A stretch of 64,000 nt of DNA from Oxytricha trifallax (Eukaryota > Ciliophora > Spirotrichea > Sporadotrichida > Oxytrichidae). The translations under genes and the position numbers were made by a program. The stretch is taken from positions 1 to 64,000 of the forward strand of contig ARYC01001994.1 in NCBI GenBank assembly GCA_000711775.1, in the 5' to 3' direction. Shown here in pieces: positions 44,602 through 57,283 of the stretch. Below the pieces are notes generated by a model, which saw only the letters and a program-made list of their open reading frames with translations, ran no database searches and was not told the DNA's origin. Every line of letters starts with the position of its first letter. The stretch's first letter is position 1.

Positions 44602-46041
44602 TATGCAAAGGGTGTTGATGTCAGGGTGTCCAAGGTACGATCAGGACGTCACAGGATCGTCAGGACGTCCCAGACTCGTCAGGACGTCCCAACTCGTAAC
44701 AGAGAAAAACCCCAAAATCTCCAAACCACATTTTAAATTTATCAAGTGTTTTATTGATGAGAAGGGTATTGTTTGGAACTGGATTCCCTTAAGTTTGGAA
44801 TTATCATTTTTACACTATTTATCTTAATATGAAAGTTTTATATGATCTATTTCTATAATAAACTTTAAATTATCTCATAATTATACTTATGGTCAAGAAT
44901 CTTTTTAAAAAAATAGAAAAGTTTAATTTTTTTTAAAAATTAATTTTTCTCGAATGTTAGCGCTTTTAATGATTGTTTTAATGGAAAATTACGATTGAAT
45001 CATTTAGGAATTTAGCATTATTCACAACTTTTTTGAAATTTTCAACCTAAATATCAAAAATTCAATTCAATACTTTTATTTCTTTTAGATTGCGTTCTTA
45101 AATATAATATTTTTTTTTCTCCAAAGACATAAAAAAGTAAATTAAGTAAAATTTAAATAATTTTTTTTTAAAAATAAATGGTTTTAAGGTGATTGATAGC
45201 TAGAATCTTATAATCTCTTAGAACTCAAAGTTTATAAATGTATTTAATCTAAATTAATTAGTTTTAAAATTTCTATAAATTGTTAGACACATATTAATTC
45301 TGAGTATCTTATAGAAAGTAAACCCTCTAACAAAATGGAGAAAGTTTTAATAAAACATTTCAGAGATGGATTCAAATATATTTACCTATTAAATTCCATT
45401 AAATTATCACTTAATATGTTTTATTTTAATTAGTACCATAACTAAATCCTATTAAGTTTAATTGATAAATCTATGTATTAATACCCAAACTTAATTAGTC
45501 CAGTTTATAGTATAATGAAGTTTTATGGAAAATATTAAAATTAGTCCAAAGCCTAATTGGTATCATTTACTGAAATACTAATACAATATAAGAACAAAAG
45601 AATTTAAAAAATGAACAAATGGAGTCTCAAAGAATTATAAGAAGGAGTTCTCATAAAATTTATATAGTTTAATTAAATTACTAAGCGAAAAATTCGATTT
45701 CAATTAAAATTTTTTACATGATACATTTCTCCTTAACATTTATCTAGATGTAGTGATGATAAAGTATAAATCAATAAAGATCTCCACCTTAAAAATAATA
45801 AATAACATTGAATCTAACACCATAATGAAATTAATAAAAAAGGGACCCTTATCCCTAATAATACTGAAATCAATAAAATATATAAACTATTTAGAAGTTT
45901 TAGGGTATTGATTAATTTTAGTTTCATGTTTTGGGACGTCATGACGTCACCTGAGACGTCCAGATCGTTGCTGGGACGCCATGACGACCTTGGGACGTCG
46001 TGACGACCCTGGGTTGCCCTGACGTCAAAACCCTATGCAAA
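44602..46041. mobile_element. Foldback element with GACGTC-rich ends
   Basis: Inverted ends TATGCAAAGGGTGTTGATGT and its counterpart (complement TTTGCATAGGGTTTTGACGT). Each arm is about 100 bp built of imperfect 20-bp repeats around CGTCAGGACGTCCCAG. The 1.2-kb AT-rich interior has no recognisable gene. Probably nonautonomous. The TGACGTC tips resemble the element at 50,101-52,878. Confidence 0.75.
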
Positions 46042-46898
46042 TAAAAAATTTATCAATATGAGGAACTAAATTATATCAACTATAAAATAAAAAAATAAGT
46101 AAATAACTTAATCTGTAAAAATATTGTTTTTAAAGAATAAAGGATCATACAAAGGTTTTTGGGAGAGGCTGTCAGGTCAAAATAATTTTTTCTTTACAAA
46201 ATTCATGCTAAATAACTCATACCTCTCAATGTTTTCACGAGATTGTAAAAATTAAAAAATCGTTTTCTAAAATCCCGTGTCATTTACAAAAAATATTAAA
46301 AAATGTCACACAATAATTTTTGAAAGTCAAATTTCGAAGGGAGTAAGTGCTCGTGTGCACTTTAAGTTTATCAGCTCTTGCTCGAGATAATTTAAATAGT
46401 TGGGTACTCATCAGAAAATTAACATCGGTTTTTAGGATCCCATATCACTTGAAAAAATTGTTTCATAAAATCCAGTGACATTTACAAAATTAATATTTTT
46501 ATGTCCCACACACAATAATTGTTCAAAATCAAAACCCTCGTGGAGCCAATGCTCTGAAACACCCGGAAGTATTCTTTTCCTGCGCGCTACATTTTGATTT
46601 GTCGGAATACATCTCTTTAAGCTGAATATATAGATTTTATCTATTTTTTAGAATTATTTGATTTATTTATAGAATAATTTAGAATCTTTTTTTATGTTTA
46701 CGTTGTTGAAGATTGTATTTTAATGATTTCATTTTAACGCTCAATTAAGAATTTTGAACCCAATATCTTTCTTTTTAAATTAAAGGCTTTGGTAGCTTTT
46801 GATCTATGGAAAATATAAATTATCTTAAAATTTAGTAGATCTCCAAATACAAACAGCATTTAAATTTTTTTATCATCGATATTATTTTCCGAGAGTGG
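46042..46898. other. Region with two related noncoding blocks
   Basis: About 46,225-46,345 and 46,415-46,530 share a diverged direct repeat (AAATCCCGTGTCATTTACAA / AAATCCAGTGACATTTACAA). No ORF supported. Confidence 0.45.
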
Positions 46899-48440
46899 TT
46901 ACAAAAACTAATAGAACTGAATGGCGCTAACAATGCTAAACCAAAGATGATGAAGTAATTTTTGGATGGAATTCTTGGTGAAGAAAAGCTCGCCTTCATG
47001 GCCTCTCCTAGTAGAAGAAGAAATATAGTTCAGGATCATGGAGAGTGAGCTCTTTCCTCCAATAAATGGCAAGAAGAATTGTAGCAAGCACATGAAGACA
47101 CGATTGAGGATCAGACTATGGCTGAAGATACCAGATGGCTCGACTACACCCACTAAAGACACTAAGATGATTTTAAAAGCAACGACTCAGACTTGATTAA
47201 TTCATCTTATCAAGTTATGAAGGAGTCACCTAAATAATAAGTAGTCGTTGAATCTTTCAATCCTGGCTTGATATCAGATTAACTGGCCAAGGGAGTGACA
47301 GCTCTATCATGATTGAAATGTCAGCAACTAAGGAAAAGTGCTAATGACCAAATTGCAACTGAAAAATTAAAACAAATTAAAAAAATAACTATTTAGTTCA
47401 AACGATTTGCACACAAAAAAACCGCCCTCATTCAACAAAAACATCTTAAAAGACAGCTAGTTTAAGATAGAGTCTTGCAAACAAAATTTGTAAAGCCATC
47501 GCAAGAATAAGGGCATTTGGAGAGATATTATAAGCTCACCATAAGATTGATAGAGGAGGATGAATGGAAGGAGAGCGATGCTTTAAGAGATCAATTACAC
47601 TATGCAACCTATGGGCTACATGATATAACCAAATTGAGGGAGTTACGAATCCAAAGAGAACTTATGAGGACATTTATGCTGAAAGAAGTTTATTAGGCGT
47701 TTCCTATTTCAGAAGAATAGATTTTACAAGCACACCAAGAATTGCATATTAAAACCTGAGTGCCACCTATATATTTGCCGTGTTCAAAAAAGAGTGATTG
47801 AAGTGATTTAAAGACTTTAAAAAACACCAGACCAATACTTGTCAAGATATATTAGTACTCTTTTCAAGGACTCCTATAACCAAATTGATTTTCAAAAAAA
47901 AAGAACTCTCAGAATAGTTGATCAACCTAGGAAAATTTAATAATAAAAAATTGATAACAGACCTCTTAATAAATATTGGGCCATCACTATACTCCTTCCA
48001 ATAAAGCTTATAAAAACATCCTGGGAGAGATAAAACTTAAATAATCGATCATCGTCCTACTAAAAGAAGTAAGATGATTCACTTTTTGCAGCTAGTGGAG
48101 GCTCGAGAGATTAATTTTCTCTGCCTCATTAATAATTGAATGAACTCAAACCTGAAGACAAAATGCTTAGTAAATATTTTTGTAGGACATCGATGAGAAT
48201 AAAGATATAGAATAAAATCAGAAGTTGAGGGCCCCGATACTAATAACCAGAGATAATTCTATGTATGACTAAGAAATTGTTTCCATAATCCAGTAAGCGA
48301 TTCTTTTGCGATCTAAACTACTAGCTTCAGTTGAAACTTTGAAACGTAATTACAAATGGACAGATCATCATGAACTGTGGTGAAATAATCTCCAAAACCC
48401 CATAAGCATTACATTAGGATGATGAATAAATAAATAAAAT
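46899..48440 (+). pseudogene. Unknown protein gene, about 500 codons, with in-frame TGAs
   Basis: A long coding-like stretch of higher GC than its flanks. It reads MMKQFLDGILGEEKLAFMAS, later EELQQAHEDTIEDQTMAEDT, KQIKKITIQFKRFAHKKTAL and ESDALRDQLHYATYGLHDIT. After a region of frame change come PITKLIFKKKELSEQLINLG and RPTKRSKMIHFLQLVEAREI. It is interrupted by roughly ten TGA codons, several in places where Trp would fit (ALS-TGA-LKCQQL, KKE-TGA-LK-TGA-FKDF). Helical, Gln/Lys/Glu-rich; no family recognised. Best explained as a decayed germline-limited or mobile-element gene. Confidence 0.5.
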
Positions 48441-49645
48441 GGATTATTAAACTTTAACTCATTGAGAACTTTATTATTAATCAATAAATTAACTATTGTA
48501 TAAAATACTCTAACAAAATATAACAATTTTTATAAAATCATAAAATACTTATTAAAATTTTATCTTCTTTATCAGACTAATTAATCAAATTTATAATATC
48601 AAATCTATGTGTAAGTCAATAAATAAGATTTATGAAAAATTTTATTGTTTTATTATTAGAAAGTCTTATAAATAAAAATCTCAAAAGTTTACTTTTAAAT
48701 TAAAATCAAGCTCTTATTCTGTTTTAGTTTATTTTCATTCATTTATAATAAAATACACTAAATGAAGAACTATAATCTGAAATATGAGATTTTTACAGTT
48801 TAAATTAAATTGAAGTTTTTATATAAAACAGGTTTTTGCGAGAATATATTTTTTATATGAGATTAAATATAGGAAATATTCCATTATATCACTTGAATCT
48901 ATAAATTTTAAATTTCTTTAGCTTTGATTATGATTAAAATGAAAGTCAACATTAAATTAAATGGATTTAATAATTTTATTACTATTATAAATTACATAGA
49001 CTTAAAAGTTAATTTACTTAATAAGAGAATGAATTCTTTAATTAGAATTAATTTTATACTAAACTGATTTAATTATTAGTTTAATAAAAACTAAACTTAT
49101 TATAAGCTCCTAAAATTTGATATTGATTTTTTTAATGGTTGAATAATTTGAAACTAATGAAAGTTTGTAAATTCATAAAACTGGAAATTTCTCTAATATT
49201 ATTTTTTTATTTACCTTTTACTTTTAATTCAAATACTTTTTAAACTAACCTCAATTTACAATAAAATTACTATATAAAAAATTTATTTTTTCTAAGAATT
49301 TTTTCTCAATTTTTAAGATTGAATATAAAAATGAAGGAAAAATATAAGGAATAAAAATTAGTCTTTCTTATAATCAAAATTTACTTAATGTTACTTTATT
49401 TAGAAATTAGAATATAAATAAATATAACTGATACCTTATTAAGAAAATTTTAGAATGTTAACAGTTTTTACTTTGGATGGTTTAGAATTAATTCTTCAAA
49501 AATAAAAAATATCAATAGGCACCATCTTATACTAATACTATAATTATCAATAAGATATTTTATTTTTTAGAGCATTCTTATTATGCTTATGGCGCCATCT
49601 TATTTCAAAATTTATAAGTTATCATTAGTAATGTAGTATAAATTA
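48441..49645. other. AT-rich stretch, nothing recognised
   Basis: About 80% A+T. No gene or repeat supported. Confidence 0.5.
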
Positions 49646-49649
49646 TTAA

Positions 49650-49973
49650 GAAAATTTTATTAGAGCCCATCCATGTACAAATATTCCTAATAAATCAATC
49701 AAACAAATTAAAAACTCTTGATCAAAATTAGAGATTAAGTTCAGCTTAACCCTTTTTATTAAAAACATTTTAGGGTGAATAGAGAGTTGGGGAAATCTAA
49801 GAAGCACATACTGCTCCAGCAATTGGTGCAACTGGAAAGCTTTACTGATTAAGGTTTACATTTAGATCTCTCCCCACTTATTGACCTTCTATTGTAAGAA
49901 TTCATTCCAAGAAAAGAGTGCTTATTAAAACCTCCCGATTATTCCAAGTCAAATAAAAAGTTATAAGCGAGTG
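49650..49973 (+). pseudogene. Coding-like relic
   Basis: The frame reads AHPCTNIPNKSIKQIKN, IESWGNLRSTYCSSNWCNWK and LLTFYCKNSFQEKSAYQ, with two in-frame TGAs. Cys/Trp-rich, no recognised family. It ends where the composite element at 49,974 begins. Confidence 0.27.
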
Positions 49974-50639
49974 ATTAAAATACACAATTTACTTACACTG
50001 TTTTAATGTTAATTTATTTAAATATATTAAAAACTACTATATCTCGAGATTATGTCCATTTCGAGATAGAGTGCTAAAAATAATAATTAATTTATTCGAG
50101 TATTGACGTCAGGAAGTTACAGATGATGTCTTCAGATCATAGGTGAAGTCATGAGGTCGCATAAATATAAATTAGTAAATTTTATTTGTAATAATTGTGG
50201 GCAACACTATAAAAGATTTTTCTAGGATCTTTTCCGACAGGCCCAAGGGATACAACCCCAAGTTAACCAGGGTCGCAAGGGGTAGAACTCCTTGTTTTCA
50301 ACCAATGCGAATAAAAATAATAGCAAAATCAAGGGCATCAGCCCCTGTGAAGGTTTGAATGCAAAGCCTCCGAAAACTTTATAAAGATCGAATATGAAAT
50401 GAAATGTTTTAACAACAATTAATTTACAATATTTAGTATTATATAAATAAATTTTATTCTTACTATATTTTTTTAATTTTTAATTTTGATAGACGAAACG
50501 TTATGGACGCATTCATATTTAAATTATTCTTACCCTGAAAAAACAATTTTTGATAGATAAGTATAGATAACAGCGTTGATCAAAAATAGGGCATAAAGAT
50601 CCAAAATTTTACTGTTTAAAACAGAAAAATATAAATTCT

Positions 50640-50880
50640 AGAATGACTAGCGAGCCGACATTCAGCAAAACACAGTTCATTGCATAATGACGGATGACAA
50701 TCTTATGTTGGGATAAACAGGGAAGAATTAAGCATGAATCATAAAAGGCACATTCACAATATTAACTAAAAAATGGTACGTTCGAATCTAATTGAAGACA
50801 TTTGGGCAGTATTAAAAAATTGGGTCAAACATGTATATAACATGATGCCGGCTAACCAGACATAAATAAAGATTTTCTAT
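50640..50880 (+). pseudogene. Tc1/mariner-like transposase remnant
   Basis: The peptide SNLIEDIWAVLKNWVKHVYN matches the region around the catalytic Glu of Tc1-like transposases (family pattern NPIENLWxxLKxxV). Upstream text is shifted and eroded. It is probably what is left of the gene that moved the TGACGTCA element. Confidence 0.6.
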
Positions 50881-51034
50881 ACTAAGAATTGTGGCGAAAA
50901 AATATCAAAAGGTTAAGAAGCAATCAAGCTTTTTTTTAATACAAATTCATATTTGCGAAATATTCATAATTAATATTTTATTATTAACGATTAAATAATT
51001 ATTATTAAGTTAAAAGGAATTTAATAGAACCACG

Positions 51035-52600
51035 ATGATTTCTGAGAATATTGAAGGATTAAATATCATCTCGTGGATATGGGTGGGTCTTCAGTAGAGT
51101 CTATAAGTTTAACTAGAAAATTAGACAAAGACACTAACCTCACATAGTGTGTCTACAGGAAGCTTGATATAAAAAAGTGCACTTCCCAGGATATAACATC
51201 TACGTGTCTGGAACAAAAATATCAGACGGTTAACATTGTACGTTAACTCTAGTCAAAGCTGCTCTTGACAGAGAAGAGTTTTTAGACTCAGTCCCACTTT
51301 TATTGGACCTTAACCTTGTTGACGAAGGTATAAAAATTTCAAACTTTTATATCTCTCAATATTTCATCAAATACAAAAAAGTATTTGAAGAAAAAATTGA
51401 AAAGAGACTCAAAGATCCAAAATACATAATTGCTGGAGAACTTAATTACGTGGCCGAGTTTTTCTAAAATAAATATTTAGTAACTAGAATTGGCGTGACG
51501 TCTCAAACAGCAATAGACGTCATAGAATCAAAGTTTAAGTTACATCAGTTCGCACATTTTTCCATCAGCGTCTGACCAATTTGCAATTTAACAAAGTTTT
51601 AACTTCTAATTAACTGCCCAACAATAAAGTGCGTAACAATATAACTTGCTGAGTCAAATTTATAACTGGAATAAGATTGTATAACAACAAAAGTATCAAG
51701 TCACAAAAATAAATTCAAAAGAAACCCAAACAAAACTCAATGAAGGATTATACATAAGTAATCAAAGACTTATGCATTAAAGGAAATGCTAAAGAAGCAA
51801 CCAAATTTATATAGAAGGTAATTGGCTCCAAACCTGCAAAAATAGTTTCATAATTATTGGATCTAACTGTTGAAGAATTCAAAGCTAAAGTCAAACAATA
51901 CTTAAAACTATAAAATACAAATGCTACTACTTCTCCTTAACTAATAAACCCCTAAAATAATAACTAGACTAATTTCCAAATGGGAACTTCTTATAATAAG
52001 TATACAAAGAGACATAAACTCCTCACAGACTACCTAAGAAACTTTCCTAATGATAAAGCATTAGGCCCAGATAACCTAAATGACAGATTCTTAAGAAGAA
52101 ATTCAATGCTTTAACACTATTATCATTCGCAGAAGACTGGATCTACAAGAAAGCTAATTCCCACCATGGATTAATGATGCAAACCTTATGCTATTATTTA
52201 AAACAGATAATATGACACCTAAAATCCAAAAAACAATACCAAATCTATGTCATCAGATGCCAGAAAACTATTTGAAGCAAAATGGATGAGACTTTACTCA
52301 GATCACCTATGGAGCACAATAGACCAAAGCTAAATCGTGTTTAGAGCTAAGGCCTAGATGGGATAGAACACAGCTTAACTAATATAACACATTGACTCAA
52401 GACAATATCAGAGAATCTGGTTCATAGTTATTGCATCGGCCTTTCCATCACCATCCATGGCTCTACTGATCGACGAAATAAACAGAAGGAGATATTTGTT
52501 CAAGCACTTGAACATATAATTCAAATGGGCTTGACCCTTATATATTAACATATATTTAAGATCGGGGGTCCCCAGAGACCTCAATGTGATCATTTTATCA
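51035..52600 (+). pseudogene. Decayed LINE (APE endonuclease and reverse transcriptase)
   Basis: Endonuclease part: EGLNIISW near the start, then HIVCLQEA (followed by TGA where Trp is usual) and YKKVHFPGYNIYVSGTK, ISNFYISQYFIKYKK and YIIAGELNYVAEFF (compare the LINE motif GDFN). Reverse-transcriptase part: NDKALGPDNLNDRFLRR (family KAxGPDG), KWMRLYSDHLWSTIDQSQIV then FRAKAQMGQNTAQLIQHID, and FIVIASAFPSPSM. Several frameshifts and TGAs, and the YADD region and 3' half are missing. It belongs to the APE-type non-LTR elements; clade not assignable. Confidence 0.8.
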
Positions 52601-53313
52601 TTATTATTATTAAAGATTAAATTTTAATGATTACATTTCATATAATTTCTTAAAAAGATTTTCGGAGGCTTTCATCCTAAACTCCTACACCCCTTGACCC
52701 TGCTATTCATTTCGCATTGGTAGCGACTAGAGGTTGCACACCTATGAACCTGACAGGGAGGAATTTTTTATATTGCAGCTCTCATTTTTACATATAAGAT
52801 TTACTCATTTTTATTTGATGTGATCTGATGAAGTCACCTATGACTTGAGGACGCATCTGTGACTTGCTGACGTCAATATCCATATATTCATATCTCCAAA
52901 AAGTTAATATATAATAATAGCGAAAGTGAAACAATTATTTATATTTAAAAAAATGGAAAATATTTTTCCTTAATGAACAAGCTAGGTCAACGGGATGAAT
53001 GACATACTGAGCAAGTAAAAATAATCAAGATATTGAGACAATAGATATTGAGCTTACATGCAGCATGATTATCCTCAGTGCTTATCTAAGCCGGTTGTAA
53101 ATAGATCGGGAATCAGTAACCTGCACCAAGAATACTAAAATGCTCATGTACTATTGTTCTCAAGAAGAAGCGAATCATATCAATCTAAAATAAACAAAGT
53201 TCAATTGCATCGCTTTAAATGAGATACCAAAAGACACAACTTACCGTATAATGTGAAGAGCTCGATATAGAAATTCGCACAAGGTAAACGGATTTTTATC
53301 CATCTAGAGTACC

Positions 53314-54325
53314 AAGTAATATTTAGATTTACTGCTTAAACTTAGGTATGGCACAAGTATTAATATAGATTAGTCAAACCAGTGCTGAATTATACAGCCA
53401 TAGCTAGACTCCTACGCAAGAGTGCCTCAACTGTGAGGTATCTCTCCATGTTAGCTGTTTAGCATTTTAATTCTGGTACTTGAAAACATCCAGTAAATAA
53501 TAAAAGTTCACTCAGACCCATATTGACTACCTCTGTGACTCTAAGACTTTAAAGTATTGGGCTCACTTTCCTCTTGACTAACGAGCTGTGGTGTTTCATC
53601 GCAAGTTTCCTGACATGCGTATCTCTCCTTAGACTATAGCTAATATTTATAGAAGAAATGGCATTACTTTCAAGACTGTAAACAGAGTGAAGACAGTAAT
53701 TGATTTTACTGTGCTATTTTATAAAATAATTTAAACTTTATATATGATTAAATGGAGCGAGTTATTACTTATAAAATCAAGTTCATACACGCTGATGAAG
53801 CAGTGAATACATTCAATACTTTATTAATAAGTCATGGTATAAAAGGTATGATAACATAGAAGTATACGACTAAAAAGTAAAAGTTGTAACCCATGCAATT
53901 TTAGCAGGTATTAGTGTAGTCTCTAGCTTAGAAAGTTTTGTTATTCATCCTCGCTCTATTAAGCGAGAGTAGTACATAGAATTCCTACATAAGCTGAGAG
54001 ATAAACAACGACTAAAAGATCATCCTGTTTGTTGACAACCTCTCGGTTCATAAGACAAAGGAGTCTAAGAAAGCTTATGAAAAGTTTGACATTACTCCTG
54101 TTTACAACGTTCCTTTTAGTCCAAAATTCAATGAAATTGAATTTTGCTAGAATTAAATCAAGACTTACTACAAGAATCTCTTGTTTTATCATATTCTACA
54201 TGATTTACCAATCGATACAGTAACTTAATACAGAGTAGTTACAAGAGAGTTTATAAAGATAAGACTAGGATATATGCAAGGAAAGGAAAAATGAATGTTT
54301 AATAAAAAGTTTTAGACTTAAATGA
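53314..54325 (+). pseudogene. TBE-A transposase, 5'-truncated
   Basis: Begins at QYLDLLLKLRYGTSINIDQ and ends DLNE, where the stop has changed to CGA. Keeps DEAV and VDNLSVHK blocks with frameshifts. It has the TBE-A in-frame TGA (SGT-TGA-KHP). Confidence 0.82.
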
Positions 54326-54335
54326 ACGAAATAGT

Positions 54336-55123
54336 TCACATTTTAAATTATCCCATATAAGGATTAGGCTTCTTTTTCTTTTCTTCTTCTAAAGGCTTGC
54401 TTGGGTCCATGTTTCTTCTCTTACTGCTATATTTTGCAATGATGTTCAAATCTTATGGCTTTTTAATATCTTTATAAAGTCTCTATCTAACTTATTGAAC
54501 TGTCTGCTGTTTTTTATCTCTATGAACCTTTGCATGCTCTTTCATAAGTTATATACTAGTGCCAGATTTTCCTACAAAGTTATATGTCAAAGCTTAATTG
54601 AAAAATAAGGATGCTTCTTAAGCTCTTCTAGCCAAGCTAAGCTTATTAGAATGCCTTGCTTCTTTTATTCATCAGGAGAGATAGAGTATCGTTTCTTATG
54701 AGCTTCTTCAATTATTTCTCTGAGATATTCTTCTTTTATTGTACCAAGAACACCAAAGAAGAAGTTCCTCTCTGGTAGTTTATTAGAGAGTTGTCACTTT
54801 GTAACAAGGTAAACAACCATCTCTTCATTTTTTGGCATCTTCATAAAGATTAGTGACTGAAATATCAGGTTAGTTTGGAATTTCAATTAGTTTAATCTCT
54901 TTATTTTTAAAAGCTTTCTTTTTCTCACAAAGCATTGCTTTTAAGAATGAAATTTTGGTACATTCCATCGTTGGAAGCAATAAACCAACTGAATAATATG
55001 TTTATAGTCAACAATTAATCTTACCATGTAAAGTGAGGTATCGATAGAGATCTTCCTTACTTTGAATCTTGAGATCATTTATTGAGCCTCAACTCTTTTC
55101 ATTTGATCATTGAGTGATTCCAT
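54336..55123 (-). pseudogene. TBE-A 22-kDa protein, decayed
   Basis: Starts MESLNDQMKRVEAQ at 55,123. First intron recognisable near 55,000 and second near 54,570, where the donor reads TTAAGC instead of GTAAGC. KLPERNFFFGVLGT and EAHKKR are present. Several small indels. Confidence 0.8.
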
Positions 55124-55687
55124 CTTTATTCCCCTTCCTATTAATGAATTTCAAATTATAATATATAGACATCTGGATCCTATTATTTAAACACCTTCTA
55201 TTAAATATGGGCATCTTATAGGAGGTCAACCCTGCAAAGATAAGTGGAAAAAGTTTGCAGAGACAGTAACAAACTGTAGAGATGGAGCTCCATTTTTATC
55301 AATTTAGTTCCATTAAATTAGTTCTAAATATGTTTAAATTTAATTAGTACTTGTACTAATTCCGTTTAATTTTAATTGGTACAAATTTAATAGTAACAAA
55401 ACTTAATTAAAACCTAGTTTTAAACTAATGAGGTTTTAATGAAAAAGTTCCAAAATGGTTCAAAACCTAATTTGCACCAGTACCAACCTAAATTTTCTCA
55501 AAGTTGGTTCCAAATTTAAAAATATTAAGAATTAAATTAGAAAATTTATAGTTATAAACTAAGCATAAATATGAACTCTAATTCCTGAGAATCAACCATT
55601 ATTACTGCATTGCTAACTCCAATACAGATACTATAACTAAAGTGGTTATTAGAGCTTTATAATAGAAATTTAAATTTGAGTTTTAAC

Positions 55688-57138
55688 ATGGCGGCTAACT
55701 TAAATCGAAAAGCAATCTCTTTAGGAACTGGATAATCATAGCTAAACTTTGGCTCAACTAAAAAGCCTGAAATTATGTATGATGAGATGGAGGTAGAGCT
55801 AAGAGCTCTTGAATTTGAAGTAGAGGTCTTCAAAATTGAAGTATCTAACAAGAATGGGAGAACAGAGATAAGACCTTAAACATAAATTGAATATGTTGAG
55901 GAGCTAAAAGAACAGCAACCAATTGAAAAATAAAAACACTTTGAATGCAATGATTGCTAAAACTTCTTCTTAACTGAGTAGAGCTTGAAGAGGCATATTT
56001 AAGAAATACATTATGGTAAAGCGAAGATTTATTTCAAGCATGATAAGGTGGATGGAAGGTATTAATGCACGACTTGCATGAAGTATCACACTCACTCAGC
56101 TAAGGTTAAAAGACACATGAAAAAGCATCATTTAAGCGAGTTTTTAATGTAAGATTAATAGACTTAAATACTAATACCTGTCAAGAGATAGTCTAGTACT
56201 CTTGAATCATAAAGAGAGCAGCAGGAGAAACTCAAGAGGGAGAATCTATTTAAATCGATGAACCAACCAGCAGGCAATACAATCTCAGCATGCTTCTAAG
56301 CGAAAGCCATGAATATACTAGCATTAAATGCAGTTGATCTCAGCAATAGTATTAAAAACTACTTGAAAATAAACTTGCCCGCAAAAGCAAAGATTATAGT
56401 AGTTAGTGAGTATGCATACAAGGTGTATCCCTACAGTTATCTTCTTAAGAACCAACAGTATTACAGCGAGTTTTCCAATAAATATATGGTTCTAAGAGAG
56501 GTCTATAGAAAAGATTGCAAGAATTATGCTTAAGCTCGATGGAGTTATCTTAAGCTATGGTTTCATCGCACTAAGGTTAAAGAAACTCGAAATGACTTGG
56601 AGAGACTATCTCTATCTTAATTGATACCCCGATGATTTAAACGAATATACTTTCAGATATGATAAAGGGTGTCAAGGAATTGCATGAACTTGGATATTTT
56701 CATAGAGATTTGAAGCCTGAAAATTTAATGCTGAATCTCTGCCCATTAGAAGTAGCTGTAATCAATTTCAATAGAACTTTAAGATAAGAGATCGTTACTT
56801 TTGCCTAGGTACTTGGGACTCCCGGATACTTCCCAATAAGAGAGAAGTGGAAAAATGGCTCTGTCTAATGGGATGTTTGGGCAGTAGCTGCATTAATACT
56901 AGAAAGTGATATGGAAAGTATGTCTTACTTTGGTATTTAACATGAAAAATAATCAATAAGTTTGGCACAAAAACATATAAAGTAAGAAGATATCTGCAAG
57001 GAAATTAGAAGAATAGCAGAAATGGTAATTGTGAAAGCTCCAAACTATCCTCGATGAACATTAGATGAAATCCTAGACCCACTAAAGAGAACATAACTCA
57101 AGAGATGCAATAAAGATAAGCATTTAATATTTGTTTGA
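55688..57138 (+). pseudogene. TBE-A 57-kDa finger/kinase protein, best preserved copy
   Basis: Starts MAANLNRKAISLGTGQSQLN and is open for about 310 codons. Two canonical C2H2 fingers: Cys87, Cys90, His103, His108 (FECNDCQNFF then LKRHIQEIH) and Cys127, Cys130, His143, His147/148 (YQCTTCMKYH then KRHMKKHH). A basic linker follows (about 165-190), then a kinase-like domain: Lys245 in YAYKVYPYSYLL, YFHRDLKPENLMLN (intact HRD), VAVINFNRT (DFN equivalent) and GTPGYFPIREKW. A frame slip occurs near NYAQARW. Ends LIFV before TGA. This copy best shows the domain plan of the family. Confidence 0.88.
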
Positions 57139-57283
57139 ATTAATAACACTAATACTCATTAAATATCCATTAAATTCACAAAAAACCTGCATTTTGTCTA
57201 AAACCCCCAATAAGACCCCAACTACACCCCACAAATCAATGTACTTATAAACCTCACCTGGGGGTTTTGAGGTTTAGAGAGGC

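Larger units (their letters stand above)
50101..52878. mobile_element. Element with TGACGTCA tips carrying Tc1-like and LINE remnants
   Basis: Inverted ends TATTGACGTCAGGAAGTTAC and, as complement on the right, TATTGACGTCAGCAAGTCAC. A second matching block lies about 120-290 bp inside (GCCTCCGAAAA; ACCAATGCGAA). It carries a Tc1/mariner transposase remnant near the left and a LINE on the right. It sits in the left arm of the 49,974-59,502 composite. Confidence 0.7.
53314..57277. mobile_element. TBE-A in reverse orientation, one end deleted
   Basis: Left terminal repeat now at the right (about 57,190-57,277, ACCTGGGGGTTTTGAGGTTT). Genes run transposase (+), 22-kDa (-), 57-kDa (+). The terminal repeat and first 15 transposase codons that should lie before 53,314 are missing, and the sequence joins the composite's arm directly. 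Confidence 0.88.

Noticed and set aside
44603-44827. Arg/Ser/Val-rich frame starting MQRVLMSGCPRYDQD
   Set aside because: It is a translation of the GACGTC repeat arm of a foldback, not a gene.
46908-47162. Minus-strand 84-codon frame MSLVGVVEPSG
   Set aside because: The plus strand has the longer, compositionally better coding signal over the same bases.
52408-52593. Minus-strand frame MITLRSLGTPDLKYM
   Set aside because: Antisense to the LINE reverse-transcriptase remnant.
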